From contig NZ_JAPFCC010000001.1 of NCBI RefSeq assembly GCF_025562715.2, positions 372,001 to 436,000 of the forward strand: DNA of 64,000 bases. Direction: 5' to 3'. Both the position numbers and the translations under genes were made by a program. Origin of the DNA: Endozoicomonas gorgoniicola (lineage in GTDB: Bacteria > Pseudomonadota > Gammaproteobacteria > Pseudomonadales > Endozoicomonadaceae). Each line of letters starts with the position of its first letter. Position 1 is the stretch's first letter. This document shows positions 52,425 to 61,370 of this stretch, piece by piece. The notes beneath the pieces are model-generated. The model was not told where the DNA came from. It searched no databases and saw nothing but the letters and a program-made list of their open reading frames with translations.

Positions 52425-53834
52425 TCAGATATTGATGACATCAACAGTGGGGGATGCCAGCGGACTTACCGCACGAACATAGACGATGCTGAACCGGGAC
52501 TTTGAGTCAAGTTCAACGTTTAATGGTGTTTCCATACCCTTAGCAGAGATGGCGAGACTACCATTTTTTGGTTTGCTGACCCGGGCTAGCTGGAAGTCTT
52601 TTGGCAGACTGTTCCACATGCGTAAATCAGCGCTTGTCGTAGCTGCCTGAGCGATTGATGCAATCAGGCCAGCCATCTCGTTTTTATCATTCATCTGCTT
52701 TTGAGCAATAGTTTTCCAAACCGTCCGTGCTACTTCACGGCTGAGGATATAGGGGAACTCCGCCTTGAATTCCGCATGAATAACCCGATCCATTTCAGAC
52801 AGAACAGTGGTTGTTGTTCCTTCTACTTCCAGTGCCGGAAAAGCCTGCTGGCGGTCTACCAGCTTTGGCAGCGCCATACCGGTATACATGACATCATTAC
52901 TGGCGACAAAAACAGGCAGGTCGATTCGGAGTTCTTCCTTTTTAGGTCCCAGACCATTTTCGAAAACAACCCAGACGGTCGGTTCAATATCACTGATCGA
53001 TTTTTTGCCCTTACGCAGAGAGTCAGCCAGTACCATGTCGGCTTTGGCGGTGTCATTGCCGGTCATGGCAGCGGCACGTTTCAGGCTGTCGTAGGCCTTA
53101 CCGAAATCACTGCCACCCTGGGCATTGACCATAAAGAACAGACCGTGCATATAGGTGCTGAATGGATTCACATAATCCTGGTAGGCGTTCCATTGTGAGA
53201 AATCAATGCCTTGCGACTGGATGATTTTTTCTGCTTCGCTAAGACTTTGTTCGGTATTGGCTTCAGTCTCTTTCTTTTTAGTAGCTTCTTTCGCCTGCTC
53301 TTCTTTTAACTTTGCTATTTTCTCGGCAAAGGCATCAACAGCCCGGCGCTGGCGGTCATCAACCCGATTCCACTCAACCCTGGCGTTGGCGACATCGCCT
53401 TCAAACATAAAGTTGAGGGCTTTATAACTGTTAGCCATGATGCCGTCATAGTGAGCCTGCTCATAGTCCGCTAACGAGTCATTAACCAGTATGCTGCCGA
53501 CACCATCAGCCGCCTTTTCTGCAATACTCTCGGTATCTTCTGCCTTCATCAGCATTTCTGCATCATCAAAGAAAGCGGTACTTTGCTGGTAGCCACCTTT
53601 TATACGCAGCAGGGTTGCAGCTTCCAATGACCATAACAGATCGTTAGCGCCACCGGTTTCAGGGTTTACATCGGCTTTTTTTATCGCCATTTCTGCCGCA
53701 GCGTCGAGCTGACCACTGGCAATTTTACTTTCATAATTGCCATAGGTTTGTTGCTGGGCAATGGAGGTGCAACCCGTTAAAACGAATGAGGCGAGTGCCA
53801 ATCCGAGAAGGTTTTTCTTTATCTTTAACTTCAT
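52425..53834 (-). CDS. COG3014-like lipoprotein, first gene of the CsgG/LpoB cluster
   Basis: A 469-residue lipoprotein (ALASFVLTGCTSIAQQQ, Cys about 22). An N-terminal TPR-like helical part (LDAAAEMAIKKADVNPETGG, AHYDGIMANSYKALNFMFEG) contains a charged coiled segment (KEEQAKEATKKKETEANTEQ). The later part has YVNPFSTYMHGLFFMVNAQG and FIVYVR-type beta segments near the end. It matches the uncharacterised COG3014 family. The strong AT-rich region before it (53835-53985) is the likely promoter of the four-gene operon. Function unknown. Confidence 0.78.
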   Translation of the reverse strand: MKLKIKKNLLGLALASFVLTGCTSIAQQQTYGNYESKIASGQLDAAAEMAIKKADVNPETGGANDLLWSLEAATLLRIKGGYQQSTAFFDDAEMLMKAEDTESIAEKAADGVGSILVNDSLADYEQAHYDGIMANSYKALNFMFEGDVANARVEWNRVDDRQRRAVDAFAEKIAKLKEEQAKEATKKKETEANTEQSLSEAEKIIQSQGIDFSQWNAYQDYVNPFSTYMHGLFFMVNAQGGSDFGKAYDSLKRAAAMTGNDTAKADMVLADSLRKGKKSISDIEPTVWVVFENGLGPKKEELRIDLPVFVASNDVMYTGMALPKLVDRQQAFPALEVEGTTTTVLSEMDRVIHAEFKAEFPYILSREVARTVWKTIAQKQMNDKNEMAGLIASIAQAATTSADLRMWNSLPKDFQLARVSKPKNGSLAISAKGMETPLNVELDSKSRFSIVYVRAVSPLASPTVDVINI

Positions 53835-53954
53835 TGTTGAACTGTACTAATTATAAAAATATATCTTGGTTCTATAGTCCAATGCAGTGTAACGACTTAT
53901 ATAGTTAATGAAAATTGTTTGAAGCCACAATTTTCAGGGGTGGCGAGTTTTATT

Positions 53955-53974
53955 CCCCGGAGTTTGCTCCGGGG
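53955..53974. terminator. Strong hairpin between vanZ-like and COG3014-like genes
   Basis: A perfect 8-bp stem, CCCCGGAG/CTCCGGGG, with a TTTG loop. No T run follows on the minus strand, so it may be a stability or REP-like hairpin rather than a true terminator of the rluE-vanZ transcript. Confidence 0.45.
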
Positions 53975-53987
53975 AGTGGTTTGACTC

Positions 53988-54386
53988 TTAGTTCTGGCTA
54001 AAGCGTGAATCCCAACGCCAGTTAATCACAGGGATTTTTTTAAACAGGGGTATTGTCACTGTATAGAGCCCGATGCCAGCCGCATCGGCGAGCAGGTCAA
54101 GCCCGGATAACTCCCGATAATCCGTAAACCCCTGTAACACTTCCAGCAGCAGGCCGTAACCAAGCAGTGCCAGGGCTTTTTTCCAGTTCAGTTCTGTTTC
54201 GGGCCAGCTGGCGTCAACAAGAAAGGTCAGAATCAGAAAGGCGATAATGTGCTGTGCCTTATCGTTCCAGTCTGACAGAGGGATTTGCTCTGTGGGAATT
54301 AAACCCAGAATGGTCATTGTGATAAGGGCGATTGCCAGAGAAACTCTGGCAAGAAAGGTGTAGTGTTTTTTTATTATCGCTTCCAA
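53988..54386 (-). CDS. VanZ-like family membrane protein
   Basis: A 132-residue protein with four predicted helices. SDWNDKAQHIIAFLILTFLV and LLEVLQGFTDYRELSGLDLL, ending in a D-x-x-A-D-x-x-G pattern (DLLADAAGIGL), are characteristic of VanZ/YoaI-like proteins. In glycopeptide-resistant Gram-positives VanZ affects teicoplanin sensitivity; in Gram-negatives the role is unknown. It overlaps the end of rluE by 13 bp. Confidence 0.85.
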   Translation of the reverse strand: MEAIIKKHYTFLARVSLAIALITMTILGLIPTEQIPLSDWNDKAQHIIAFLILTFLVDASWPETELNWKKALALLGYGLLLEVLQGFTDYRELSGLDLLADAAGIGLYTVTIPLFKKIPVINWRWDSRFSQN

Positions 54387-55063
54387 TGTGTGGTCCTTGA
54401 TCGACGATGCCAGTGATGGGCAGATCCGGGCTTGTTCTGACTCTTGCTCAGTTGTTTTTTTAATGATTCTGGTACCGGGGCTTCCCGATATGTTCCCTGA
54501 GGCAGGTTGTCCAGAGTCCAGTCTCCTATCTTATAACGAACCAGCCTCAGAGTGGGATAGCCAATTGCTGCTGTCATACGCCTGACTTGTCGGTTACGAC
54601 CTTCTTTGATGGTGAGTTCCAGCCAGCAGTCCGGAATCGACTGGCGCACGCGAATAGGTGGATTACGATCCGGCAGTTCCGGAGCGCTTATGCGTTTCAC
54701 TTTGGCGGGCAGGGTTAAGCCATCATTCAGTCTCACACCTTTTCTCAGCTGATCAAGAGCGGTTTCGTCAAGAATGCCTTCCACCTGAACCCAGTAGGTT
54801 TTTGGCATTTTGTGCATGGGGGAACTGACCTGATGCTGGATTTTGCCGTTATTGGTCAGTAGCAACAATCCTTCGCTGTCCCGGTCGAGACGACCCGCAG
54901 GGTAAACACCGGGAATGGGAATATAGTCTTTCAGGGTTGCCCTGCCCTCTGCATCGGTAAACTGGGTCAATACACCATAGGGTTTATTGAACAGGATCAG
55001 CCTGACAGGCTTATCAGGACTGTCTGTGGTTTTCTGGGGCTGATGGTAAGTATTCTTTCGCAT
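54374..55063 (-). CDS. rluE: 23S rRNA pseudouridine synthase (RluE/RsuA family)
   Basis: A 229-residue enzyme. The catalytic Asp is D60 in YPAGRLDRDSEGLLLLTN; the N-terminus has LILFNKPYGVLTQFTD, and the conserved basic motif KEGRNRQVRRMTAAIGYPTL is near residue 160. There is no S4 domain in front, as in RluE. The C-terminal tail is Ser/His/Arg-rich. RluE modifies U2457 in E. coli 23S rRNA. It overlaps the vanZ-like gene. Confidence 0.9.
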   Translation of the reverse strand: MRKNTYHQPQKTTDSPDKPVRLILFNKPYGVLTQFTDAEGRATLKDYIPIPGVYPAGRLDRDSEGLLLLTNNGKIQHQVSSPMHKMPKTYWVQVEGILDETALDQLRKGVRLNDGLTLPAKVKRISAPELPDRNPPIRVRQSIPDCWLELTIKEGRNRQVRRMTAAIGYPTLRLVRYKIGDWTLDNLPQGTYREAPVPESLKKQLSKSQNKPGSAHHWHRRSRTTHWKR

Positions 55064-55314
55064 GATTCCGATCCGAAGAAAAATAGCGGGGGATTATAGG
55101 TGTCAGTGCCGTTGTTTAAAATCGGTATTACGTGAAAGTGATAGCTTTAAGATCTATATACATCAGAATGATGGTTAAGCCTTTGTTTGAATAAATATTT
55201 AAACTATGAATCTGAACTACACTAAATCCCTGTAAGCATGCTAAGTGAGCCAGTCAATAGGGTATTTTTTTGACTGCTGGATAACAAAACGAAAGATACA
55301 GGACAGGGTGAACG

Positions 55315-56763
55315 TTGAGTACTTTAAATTCTGCTGATAATCGTTCTATTTTAACTCAGCCAACCTTGTTGTTGCGCTATTGTTTTCCTCTGCTTTTTGG
55401 GGTAGTTCTCTGGAATTTGCCAGCCCCGGAAGCTATGGATATCAGGGGCTGGCAAATGGTGACCATTTTTCTGAGTACTCTGCTCGGAGTCATGGTCATG
55501 CCCTTACCCATGTCAGCGGTTACTTTTTTTGGTATAGCTGCATTGGGTCTTACCCAGACTCTGACTCTGAAACAGGCGCTGTCTGGCTACAGTGAACCCA
55601 TTACCTGGCTGATTGTGCTGGCGTTCTTTATTTCCAACGGTTTTATTAAAACAGGTCTGGGAATGCGAATAGCATTTTGCTTTATGCGGTTGTTGGGGAA
55701 AAGGACTATTACGCTCGGTTATGGTGTGGCACTGACGGATGCTTTACTGGCACCTGCCATGCCCAGCCAGACAGCCAGAGCCGGTGCTGTGGTTTATCCG
55801 ATTATGCGTTCAATCGCTGAGGTTTATGAGAGTTATCCCGGCAATCCTTCTGCCAGAAGAATGGGAACCTATTTAACTCTGGTGGTGTTCCATGTTAATG
55901 CGATTACCAGTGGAATGTTTCTTACTGCCATGGCGGGGAATCCACTGGTTATTAAGCTGGCAGGTGATCAGGGTGTTGATATTACCTGGGCGTCCTGGGC
56001 TATTGGTGCGATTGTTCCAGGTTTGATTTGTCTGGCGGTCATGCCTGTCCTGCTTTACAGAATTTCACCTCCCCAATTAAGGGAAACCCCAAAAGCCGTC
56101 GAGATGGCAACAGAAAAGTTACACGAACTTGGCCGCTTTAAACGAGATGAATGGATTATGGCAGGCACTTTTGTGGGTTTGCTGGTGTTCTGGGTAATGG
56201 GGCGTTACCTGGGGCTCTCTGCACCACTGGTGGCTCTGTGTGGCGTGTGTCTGCTGCTGTTGTCGGGTGTACTTAACTGGCATGAAATAAAAGGTAATAA
56301 AGGTGCCTGGGACACCATGATCTGGTTTGGTGCTTTTGTCACTATGGCGCATTATCTGAGTGAGTTTGGAGTGATTACGTATGTCAGCAGCTCTATAGGC
56401 GTATGGTTTGAAGGTTTACCCGTTTGGCTCAGTCTGATTTCAATTAGCGTGGTCTATTACTTTGCTCACTACTTTTTTGCTTCAGCAACGGCTCAAGTCA
56501 GTGCCATGTATGCCAGTTTTCTGATTATCATGATCAGTGCCGGTATTCACCCAACAGGCGCCGCTCTCATACTGGCTTACCTGAGCAGTAATTGTGCGGT
56601 GTTGACACATTATGGCAATGGCCCTGCTCCGATTTTGTTTGGTGCCGGATATGTTCCACTGACCACCTGGTGGAAAGCCGGTTTTTTGATGAGTCTTGTT
56701 TATCTGACGATCTGGCTCACCGCAGGAACAGCCTGGATGAAATGGCTGGGCTATTTTGGATGA
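55315..56763 (+). CDS. DASS-family anion:Na+ symporter (SLC13/CitT type)
   Basis: A 482-residue transporter with about 12 helices, for di- or tricarboxylates, 2-oxoglutarate/malate or sulfonates. Family marks: the N-terminal half TDALLAPAMPSQTARAGAVV with the preceding ALSGYSEPITWLIVLAFFIS, and the C-terminal half HYFFASATAQVSAMYASFLI, which carries the S-x-T motif of the substrate and sodium site. The start is TTG 55315 after AGGGTGAACG. It uses the sodium gradient, fitting a marine cell. Substrate not determined. Confidence 0.9.
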   Translation: MSTLNSADNRSILTQPTLLLRYCFPLLFGVVLWNLPAPEAMDIRGWQMVTIFLSTLLGVMVMPLPMSAVTFFGIAALGLTQTLTLKQALSGYSEPITWLIVLAFFISNGFIKTGLGMRIAFCFMRLLGKRTITLGYGVALTDALLAPAMPSQTARAGAVVYPIMRSIAEVYESYPGNPSARRMGTYLTLVVFHVNAITSGMFLTAMAGNPLVIKLAGDQGVDITWASWAIGAIVPGLICLAVMPVLLYRISPPQLRETPKAVEMATEKLHELGRFKRDEWIMAGTFVGLLVFWVMGRYLGLSAPLVALCGVCLLLLSGVLNWHEIKGNKGAWDTMIWFGAFVTMAHYLSEFGVITYVSSSIGVWFEGLPVWLSLISISVVYYFAHYFFASATAQVSAMYASFLIIMISAGIHPTGAALILAYLSSNCAVLTHYGNGPAPILFGAGYVPLTTWWKAGFLMSLVYLTIWLTAGTAWMKWLGYFG

Positions 56764-57083
56764 ATCTGTTAAAGCTGAGTTGGTGCCGTGACGGAATGGG
56801 TAAAAGTACGAACAGATTTTGTTGTTAAGTTGGTTTTCTGTGTGTGTCTGTCAGTTCGTGTTGTGATTTGGCGTATATCTACGGATTAATGAAATTGTCA
56901 GAAGGTTCAAAATAGCAGGACAGATAAGTTGCTATGTATCTTATCTCTTGTCATGGAGTGCTGGTGTAATCAACGGTAAGTTTACCTTTTTGATTTACCG
57001 ACTTGTCATGTTCGTTCTTCTATTCTGGCCCGGGTCAATGTTTTGACCCGGGTTTTTTTTTAAGCCTTTCTAACAGACGACTG
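56764..57083 (+). other. 320-bp gap after the DASS symporter gene
   Basis: There is no gene I can support. A strong terminator closes it (57029-57061), some 265 bases after the transporter stop, so there is either a long 3' UTR or a small RNA between. The stretch 56990-57010 also contains weak complementary segments (GGTAAGTTTACC). Confidence 0.5.
57029..57061 (+). terminator. Strong Rho-independent terminator
   Basis: Stem CCCGGGTCA/TGACCCGGG with an ATGTTT-type loop and nine T's. Confidence 0.9.
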
Positions 57084-57281
57084 TCAGCCAATCGAACGCA
57101 TAAGAATTCCTTTGATAAGAAATCCCAGAACACCCAGACACAGTGCTCCAAATAAAACAAAGGTACCAAACTTGCCGGCTCTGGACTTTTTCGCCAGGTC
57201 ATAAACGATAAACCCCATAAATAGAATCAGCCCTGTGAGCAGGGTTTTCAGCATCAGGGACTCAAAAGTTTCTATATCCAT
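57084..57281 (-). CDS. DUF2788 family small membrane protein
   Basis: A 65-residue protein with two hydrophobic helices (LLTGLILFMGFIVYDL and FVLFGALCLGVLGFLIKGIL) joined by the family-conserved LAKKSRAGKFGTF. It matches DUF2788 in length and sequence. No known function. It converges with the DASS transporter transcript. Confidence 0.88.
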   Translation of the reverse strand: MDIETFESLMLKTLLTGLILFMGFIVYDLAKKSRAGKFGTFVLFGALCLGVLGFLIKGILMRSIG

Positions 57282-57428
57282 TACGGCGCACTCTGTTGTT
57301 TATTGTTCTGCATCTGTAGTCTTCTGCAGCTGTGATTTTAGCTGCTCATGCCTGTTGGGTGAATGGTTGTATGAAATCTGTCTAAACTGAGAATTAGCAA
57401 CTTTCATGGACTTTTATGGAGAGAGGGA

Positions 57429-57791
57429 ATGGCATCCCGCATCCGTCTGGTAGACATTACCAAACTCAGCAAGTCATCCTGGCTTGTGCAGAAAGAATCA
57501 GAAGCAGTTCTCAATCAAGCAAATCGAAGTATGAAGCAGCAGGCTGAATTTATGGAAAATGTCGGCCTGGATCGCAAGGCGCTCAGAGATTTCATAAACA
57601 GCGACCGCTGGACCGTCAAACAGAGACATAAGGCCCGTCAGGAACTGATTCGTTTCAGTGAAGAACTGAAACAGGATATGTCTGAGCAGGCTTCTGAAAA
57701 ACGCAGGGAAATTCGCCTGGCTAACAATCTTCTTAAGCCCAAACGCAAGAGCAAGCCGTCTGTCCGGAGACGCCGTACCGGATTTGTATAA
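57429..57791 (+). CDS. Small basic helical protein upstream of the EspA-like gene
   Basis: A 120-residue protein without a signal peptide. It has a helical core (QANRSMKQQAEFMENVGLD, RWTVKQRHKARQELIRFSEE) and a strongly basic tail (KPKRKSKPSVRRRRTGFV). A GGAGAGAGGG ribosome site precedes the ATG. It is 45 bp from the next gene and is probably co-transcribed with it. I recognise no family. It could be a small partner or export chaperone, or a nucleic-acid-binding protein. No certain role. Confidence 0.6.
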   Translation: MASRIRLVDITKLSKSSWLVQKESEAVLNQANRSMKQQAEFMENVGLDRKALRDFINSDRWTVKQRHKARQELIRFSEELKQDMSEQASEKRREIRLANNLLKPKRKSKPSVRRRRTGFV

Positions 57792-57836
57792 GGAAAAGGC
57801 ATACAGATCGGTTAATACAGCAAGGATGCGAGCAGC

Positions 57837-58982
57837 ATGAGCAATGTTAATGGCGTAGATAATAGTAATATTTCATTTCAGCCACTTGATCCGGCTGAAC
57901 TGAGTCAGCAGGACTTTATTGCAGCCGTGTATCTTGAACGAGGCAGTATGCTCGATGGCGAAGTACGCAGAATTGCCAAAGATATAGAAACGTCCAATAA
58001 TCTGTTGCACTCCGTTAATACAATGGTTAATAAGGCTAACATCGCTCAGTATAATGACAGTAATTACAGTGAAGTAAGCTGGTCAGTCAACGGACAAAGT
58101 ATTGTGCTGGATAATGGGTATGGGTTGACGGTACGTACTGATGACGCTGGAAATACAACGTTTGCGATAACAGATGCAGAGAATAATCAGCTCATTTATA
58201 AAGATCAGACTCTTATACCAGTGTCGTCCGGAGATACTGTTGATGTGAGTGAAGTCGGTATCCCTGTCATGAATGATATGACAATGGTTCTGGATGACGG
58301 TACTGAAATTACCTTTGATACAGGAACCCCTGCTTCAGCTTTTGACCCCAACAATTTTTCCGGTGGTATGGTTGATATCAAGACGATTACCATTAAACGG
58401 GGTAATCAGGGGATGACAATTAATGATGTTGACACGGCAAATCCAATGATTATCGCTCCAGCGTTAAATGGCACGACTCTGGACGCTCTGGATAACGATG
58501 GTTATATTCTGCTGGAAGCGGGAGGGCTGAATGCCTGGGAATATGATGGTGTTAATGTTTCCGGCATGACCCGGGAAAACCCCAATGATCCAAATGTGCA
58601 GGTCAGTGGGTACGCAGCCCGTAAACTGGCTTTCCAAAACAACACTAATAACGAGTACAGTGGTGTTACACCGACATTAACAGAAGCAGAGAAAGATATT
58701 CTGGCTAACGTCCTGAAAATTTCAATTAAGAAAGATGATGGAAAAGGCAATCTGGTTGCGCAGGACTGGGCCACAATAAGGGGAGACCTGACACCGCAGG
58801 AGTGGGGGTTCCTTAAGACCGACCTGCTGGCAGCCAAGGAGAACCTGACTGGCAGTAACCAGCTGCAGACTGTTCAGCTGCAAAGAGCAATGCAATCGCA
58901 TAATCAGAATTATGATGCCATGTCCAATGCAGAGAACAGAATTTACAGCCTGCTAAGGGATATTGTGAACAATATCAAATAG
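57837..58982 (+). CDS. Putative type III-secreted filament/translocon-like protein (EspA-like C-terminus)
   Basis: A 381-residue protein without a signal peptide. The N-terminal 80 residues are helical (ELSQQDFIAAVYLERGS, NNLLHSVNTMVNKANI). The middle (about 80-300) is beta-rich and contains VSWSVNGQSIVLDNGYGLTV, which recalls DUF1521-type secreted domains. The last 37 residues (LQRAMQSHNQNYDAMSNAEN, then LLRDIVNNIK) resemble the C-terminus of EspA/SseB and needle proteins (N-x-x-x-x-S-N, then II-NI). No T3SS machinery genes lie nearby, so the call rests on this pattern. Confidence 0.5.
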   Translation: MSNVNGVDNSNISFQPLDPAELSQQDFIAAVYLERGSMLDGEVRRIAKDIETSNNLLHSVNTMVNKANIAQYNDSNYSEVSWSVNGQSIVLDNGYGLTVRTDDAGNTTFAITDAENNQLIYKDQTLIPVSSGDTVDVSEVGIPVMNDMTMVLDDGTEITFDTGTPASAFDPNNFSGGMVDIKTITIKRGNQGMTINDVDTANPMIIAPALNGTTLDALDNDGYILLEAGGLNAWEYDGVNVSGMTRENPNDPNVQVSGYAARKLAFQNNTNNEYSGVTPTLTEAEKDILANVLKISIKKDDGKGNLVAQDWATIRGDLTPQEWGFLKTDLLAAKENLTGSNQLQTVQLQRAMQSHNQNYDAMSNAENRIYSLLRDIVNNIK

Positions 58983-59017
58983 ACGTTTAGAACCTTATTC
59001 GTCAACTAGTCCAGCCA

Positions 59018-59626
59018 CTAGTCCAGCGATATTCCCAGCTGGCTGACACCATTATTCTGAGCTTGCGCCCTGATCTCTTTCATAAAATCGGGACTTTGTT
59101 TTTTCTGGGCCTCCAGCCTGTTAAGAATGTCATCCAGAAAGTCCAGATGCTGTTTGTAGAGGTCGTGCTCTTCAATATACTGTGCCAGCTCGGTGCCATT
59201 TAAATCAGGTACTTCTGCATAGCGAATAAATTTGCCGATGGTGCTGAGAGAAAGCGTGAGAGCGCTGGCTGCTTCATCAGTACTGGGTGTCATAGCACAG
59301 CTGATGGCGCAGTTAATACTGACAATAGTGTCCAGGGCGGGCTGGACGCCAAACATATCGTAATCATCCGGATTGGGCGTATTGTCGTCTATTTTTTCCA
59401 GCAGTCGTTCAAAATTTTTGGCGGACTGATACCCGGCAATGTTGTCCCATAGCATGTTCAGACAGTGCCTGACGGTTGAACGATCACCAAATTCAGCCAG
59501 CTCTGAGAATAATGCAAAATTTGGCCATGCTCTTTCAGTGACGACTGTGGCAGCCGCAGTGAGTTTCCAGTCAGAGAATAACTCGATCCTGTCACGAAAC
59601 AGGGCATACTGCTTATGTGTATTCAA
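59018..59626 (-). CDS. DUF416 family protein (YjaG-like)
   Basis: A 202-residue cytoplasmic helical protein. Conserved patches AAATVVTERAWPNFALFSEL, EFGDRSTVRHCLNMLWDNI and DTIVSINCAISCAM fit DUF416. Length is typical. Function unknown. It converges with the EspA-like gene and stands as a single gene; it has a good upstream spacer but no recognised promoter motif. Confidence 0.88.
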   Translation of the reverse strand: MNTHKQYALFRDRIELFSDWKLTAAATVVTERAWPNFALFSELAEFGDRSTVRHCLNMLWDNIAGYQSAKNFERLLEKIDDNTPNPDDYDMFGVQPALDTIVSINCAISCAMTPSTDEAASALTLSLSTIGKFIRYAEVPDLNGTELAQYIEEHDLYKQHLDFLDDILNRLEAQKKQSPDFMKEIRAQAQNNGVSQLGISLD

Positions 59627-59727
59627 GGTGACTTCCTGCTGTTGAATCAGGGGGCGTATTGTATCAGGAGAGGCGGGGATGGGTACTTGTCAGATAAAAA
59701 AGGAGAGGGGCTTTCCGTGCAGTCTGC

Positions 59728-60288
59728 TCAAAGAGCCCATTTGAAGTTGACAGTAATGGAGTCAAGATTGTAATCAGAGTTGAGTTCAATTTTGGAGTTG
59801 TCCATCAGGCAGTTTTCTGCTTTTAATTTGCCACTGAATTCAACTTTTCCGCATTTGCCAAAGTTAAACCGGGTTTTTTCCTTAATGAATTCAATCCGTT
59901 CCTTCAGAGGTCTGGCAACCCCTAATGCTTCCAGCCCAAGATAGGCGGCACTGGCTGCGGCATCGCTACCCAGTTTTTTAGGGTCTTTAAAGGCTTTATA
60001 AACAAATTGACTGACTTTTTTCTGAGTAAACGGGTTTGACTTGTTTTCTACATCAAGCTTCGGTATGTCTTTCTGGCGTTTAGTGGAAAAGAGCAGTTGA
60101 GATGCAGGAGGCGTGTAAGAGTCCACATGCGCTACATCGTTTGAAAACTGGTTCAGGTATTTTGCGTAACTGATGGTCGTGTTGCGATCAGGGGTTTCAG
60201 CCCAGACGGCGGGTGATATTGCAAGTATCAGCAGCCGCTTCAGCGATCGATAGATAAGATGACATTGAATTAATTTGCGTCCATCCAT
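59728..60288 (-). CDS. Periplasmic hypothetical protein
   Basis: About 186 residues with a signal peptide (SLKRLLILAISPAVWA-ET). I choose ATG 60288 (MDGRKLIQ); the frame opens at 60327. The middle is Lys-rich with FVYKAFKDPKKLGSDAAASA. The last 45 residues alternate in a beta pattern with CGKVEFSGKLKAENCLMD (Cys pair) and SDYNLDSITVNFKWAL, ending in an aromatic-containing strand. No family recognised. Confidence 0.6.
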   Translation of the reverse strand: MDGRKLIQCHLIYRSLKRLLILAISPAVWAETPDRNTTISYAKYLNQFSNDVAHVDSYTPPASQLLFSTKRQKDIPKLDVENKSNPFTQKKVSQFVYKAFKDPKKLGSDAAASAAYLGLEALGVARPLKERIEFIKEKTRFNFGKCGKVEFSGKLKAENCLMDNSKIELNSDYNLDSITVNFKWAL

Positions 60289-60327
60289 GGTGTCTATCCT
60301 TCCCTGACGTCTATCCATTAACGTCAA

Positions 60328-60733
60328 TTAATATATTGCCAGTCAGTACACCATGCTGGCAAGGAAATATCCTTCATCTGATTATTTAAGCATGCGGTTT
60401 AGTGAACTTCTAACTCGAATCCGCCATATAACGATTAAATCTAAAATTAAAAAAGCCTTATTATCATAGGAGATTAGCCATCATTAAGCCTAATAAACAT
60501 GACGGATAAAATACAATTTATCTCTTAATTCATGCTGGGCATTGTTTTGTTTTTGCACTTTGTTTTGTCGATAAACTGAAATCAATACAAAAGGTTACTG
60601 TGTAGGGGGTTATCGGATGGGATTTGATGATCTTGAACAGATGACAGAACACTCTGCCGGGTATGAGAAACAAAATACAGGTCTGTCAGGCAGCAAAGCG
60701 ATTAATAGCAATCGCCTGCTGCTGGCTGATTTA
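60328..60733. other. 406-bp region without a supported gene
   Basis: AT-rich. A plus-strand frame from 60617 overlaps efpL on the other strand and appears to be a shadow. The rest is likely upstream sequence of the periplasmic protein gene. No terminator was recognised. Confidence 0.4.
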
Positions 60734-61300
60734 TCAGGCTCTGGACATATACTTGCCCGTTTCAGTATTTACCTTGATGACTTCACCAATGCTCAAGTAT
60801 TCAGGTACCTGAACTTCAAGACCCGTACTCAGCTGGGCAGGCTTGGTTCTGGCAGCGGCTGAAGCGCCTTTGATGGCCGGGGATGTGTCGACAATTTCCA
60901 GAGTAATGGAAGCAGGTAGTTCAATAGCCAACAATTGTCCCTCGACCAACAGAGCCGTCAGGCCTTCCATTCCATCACTCAGGTACCGGAGCTGGTCTTC
61001 AATGGTGCTGCTGTTGACCAGGTATTGGGAATAATCTTCTGAATCCATAAACGTGTATTCATCGCCTTCCTTATATAAGAAGGAGACAATACGCCTTTGC
61101 AGGTCGACATCAGTGAACTGATCATCACCTGTGCAGGTCTGCTCCAGCTTTTGTCCACCCGGGACTGAAGAGAAGCGTATTTTATAGAGCGTTGAGGCAC
61201 CACGGGCAGAAGGGCTTTTGGTTTCAACCTGACGTACCAGATAGTATTGACGATCAATCTGAACAATCTGACCCTTTTTCAGTTCTCTTGCGTAGCTCAT
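60734..61300 (-). CDS. efpL: Elongation factor P-like protein EfpL (YeiP)
   Basis: A 188-residue three-domain protein that helps ribosomes through polyproline and related stalls. The N-terminal KOW-like domain carries the loop VETKSPSARGASTLYKIRFS, with the S-P-S-A-R-G tip typical of EfpL rather than EF-P (no lysine at the tip). OB domains follow with YTFMDSEDYSQYLV and LELPASITLEIVDTSPAIKG-type segments. Full length. Confidence 0.93.
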   Translation of the reverse strand: MSYARELKKGQIVQIDRQYYLVRQVETKSPSARGASTLYKIRFSSVPGGQKLEQTCTGDDQFTDVDLQRRIVSFLYKEGDEYTFMDSEDYSQYLVNSSTIEDQLRYLSDGMEGLTALLVEGQLLAIELPASITLEIVDTSPAIKGASAAARTKPAQLSTGLEVQVPEYLSIGEVIKVNTETGKYMSRA

Positions 61301-61370
61301 ACAGCAAGTCCTTCAAGATGATTAAGTGCGGGCATTCTATCAAAGACCGCTGTTGGACGAGAGCGATTAG

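Noticed and set aside
60617..60862. 81-codon plus frame opposite the efpL 3' end
   Set aside because: Its second half mirrors efpL and its first half has no recognised motif; treated as a shadow.
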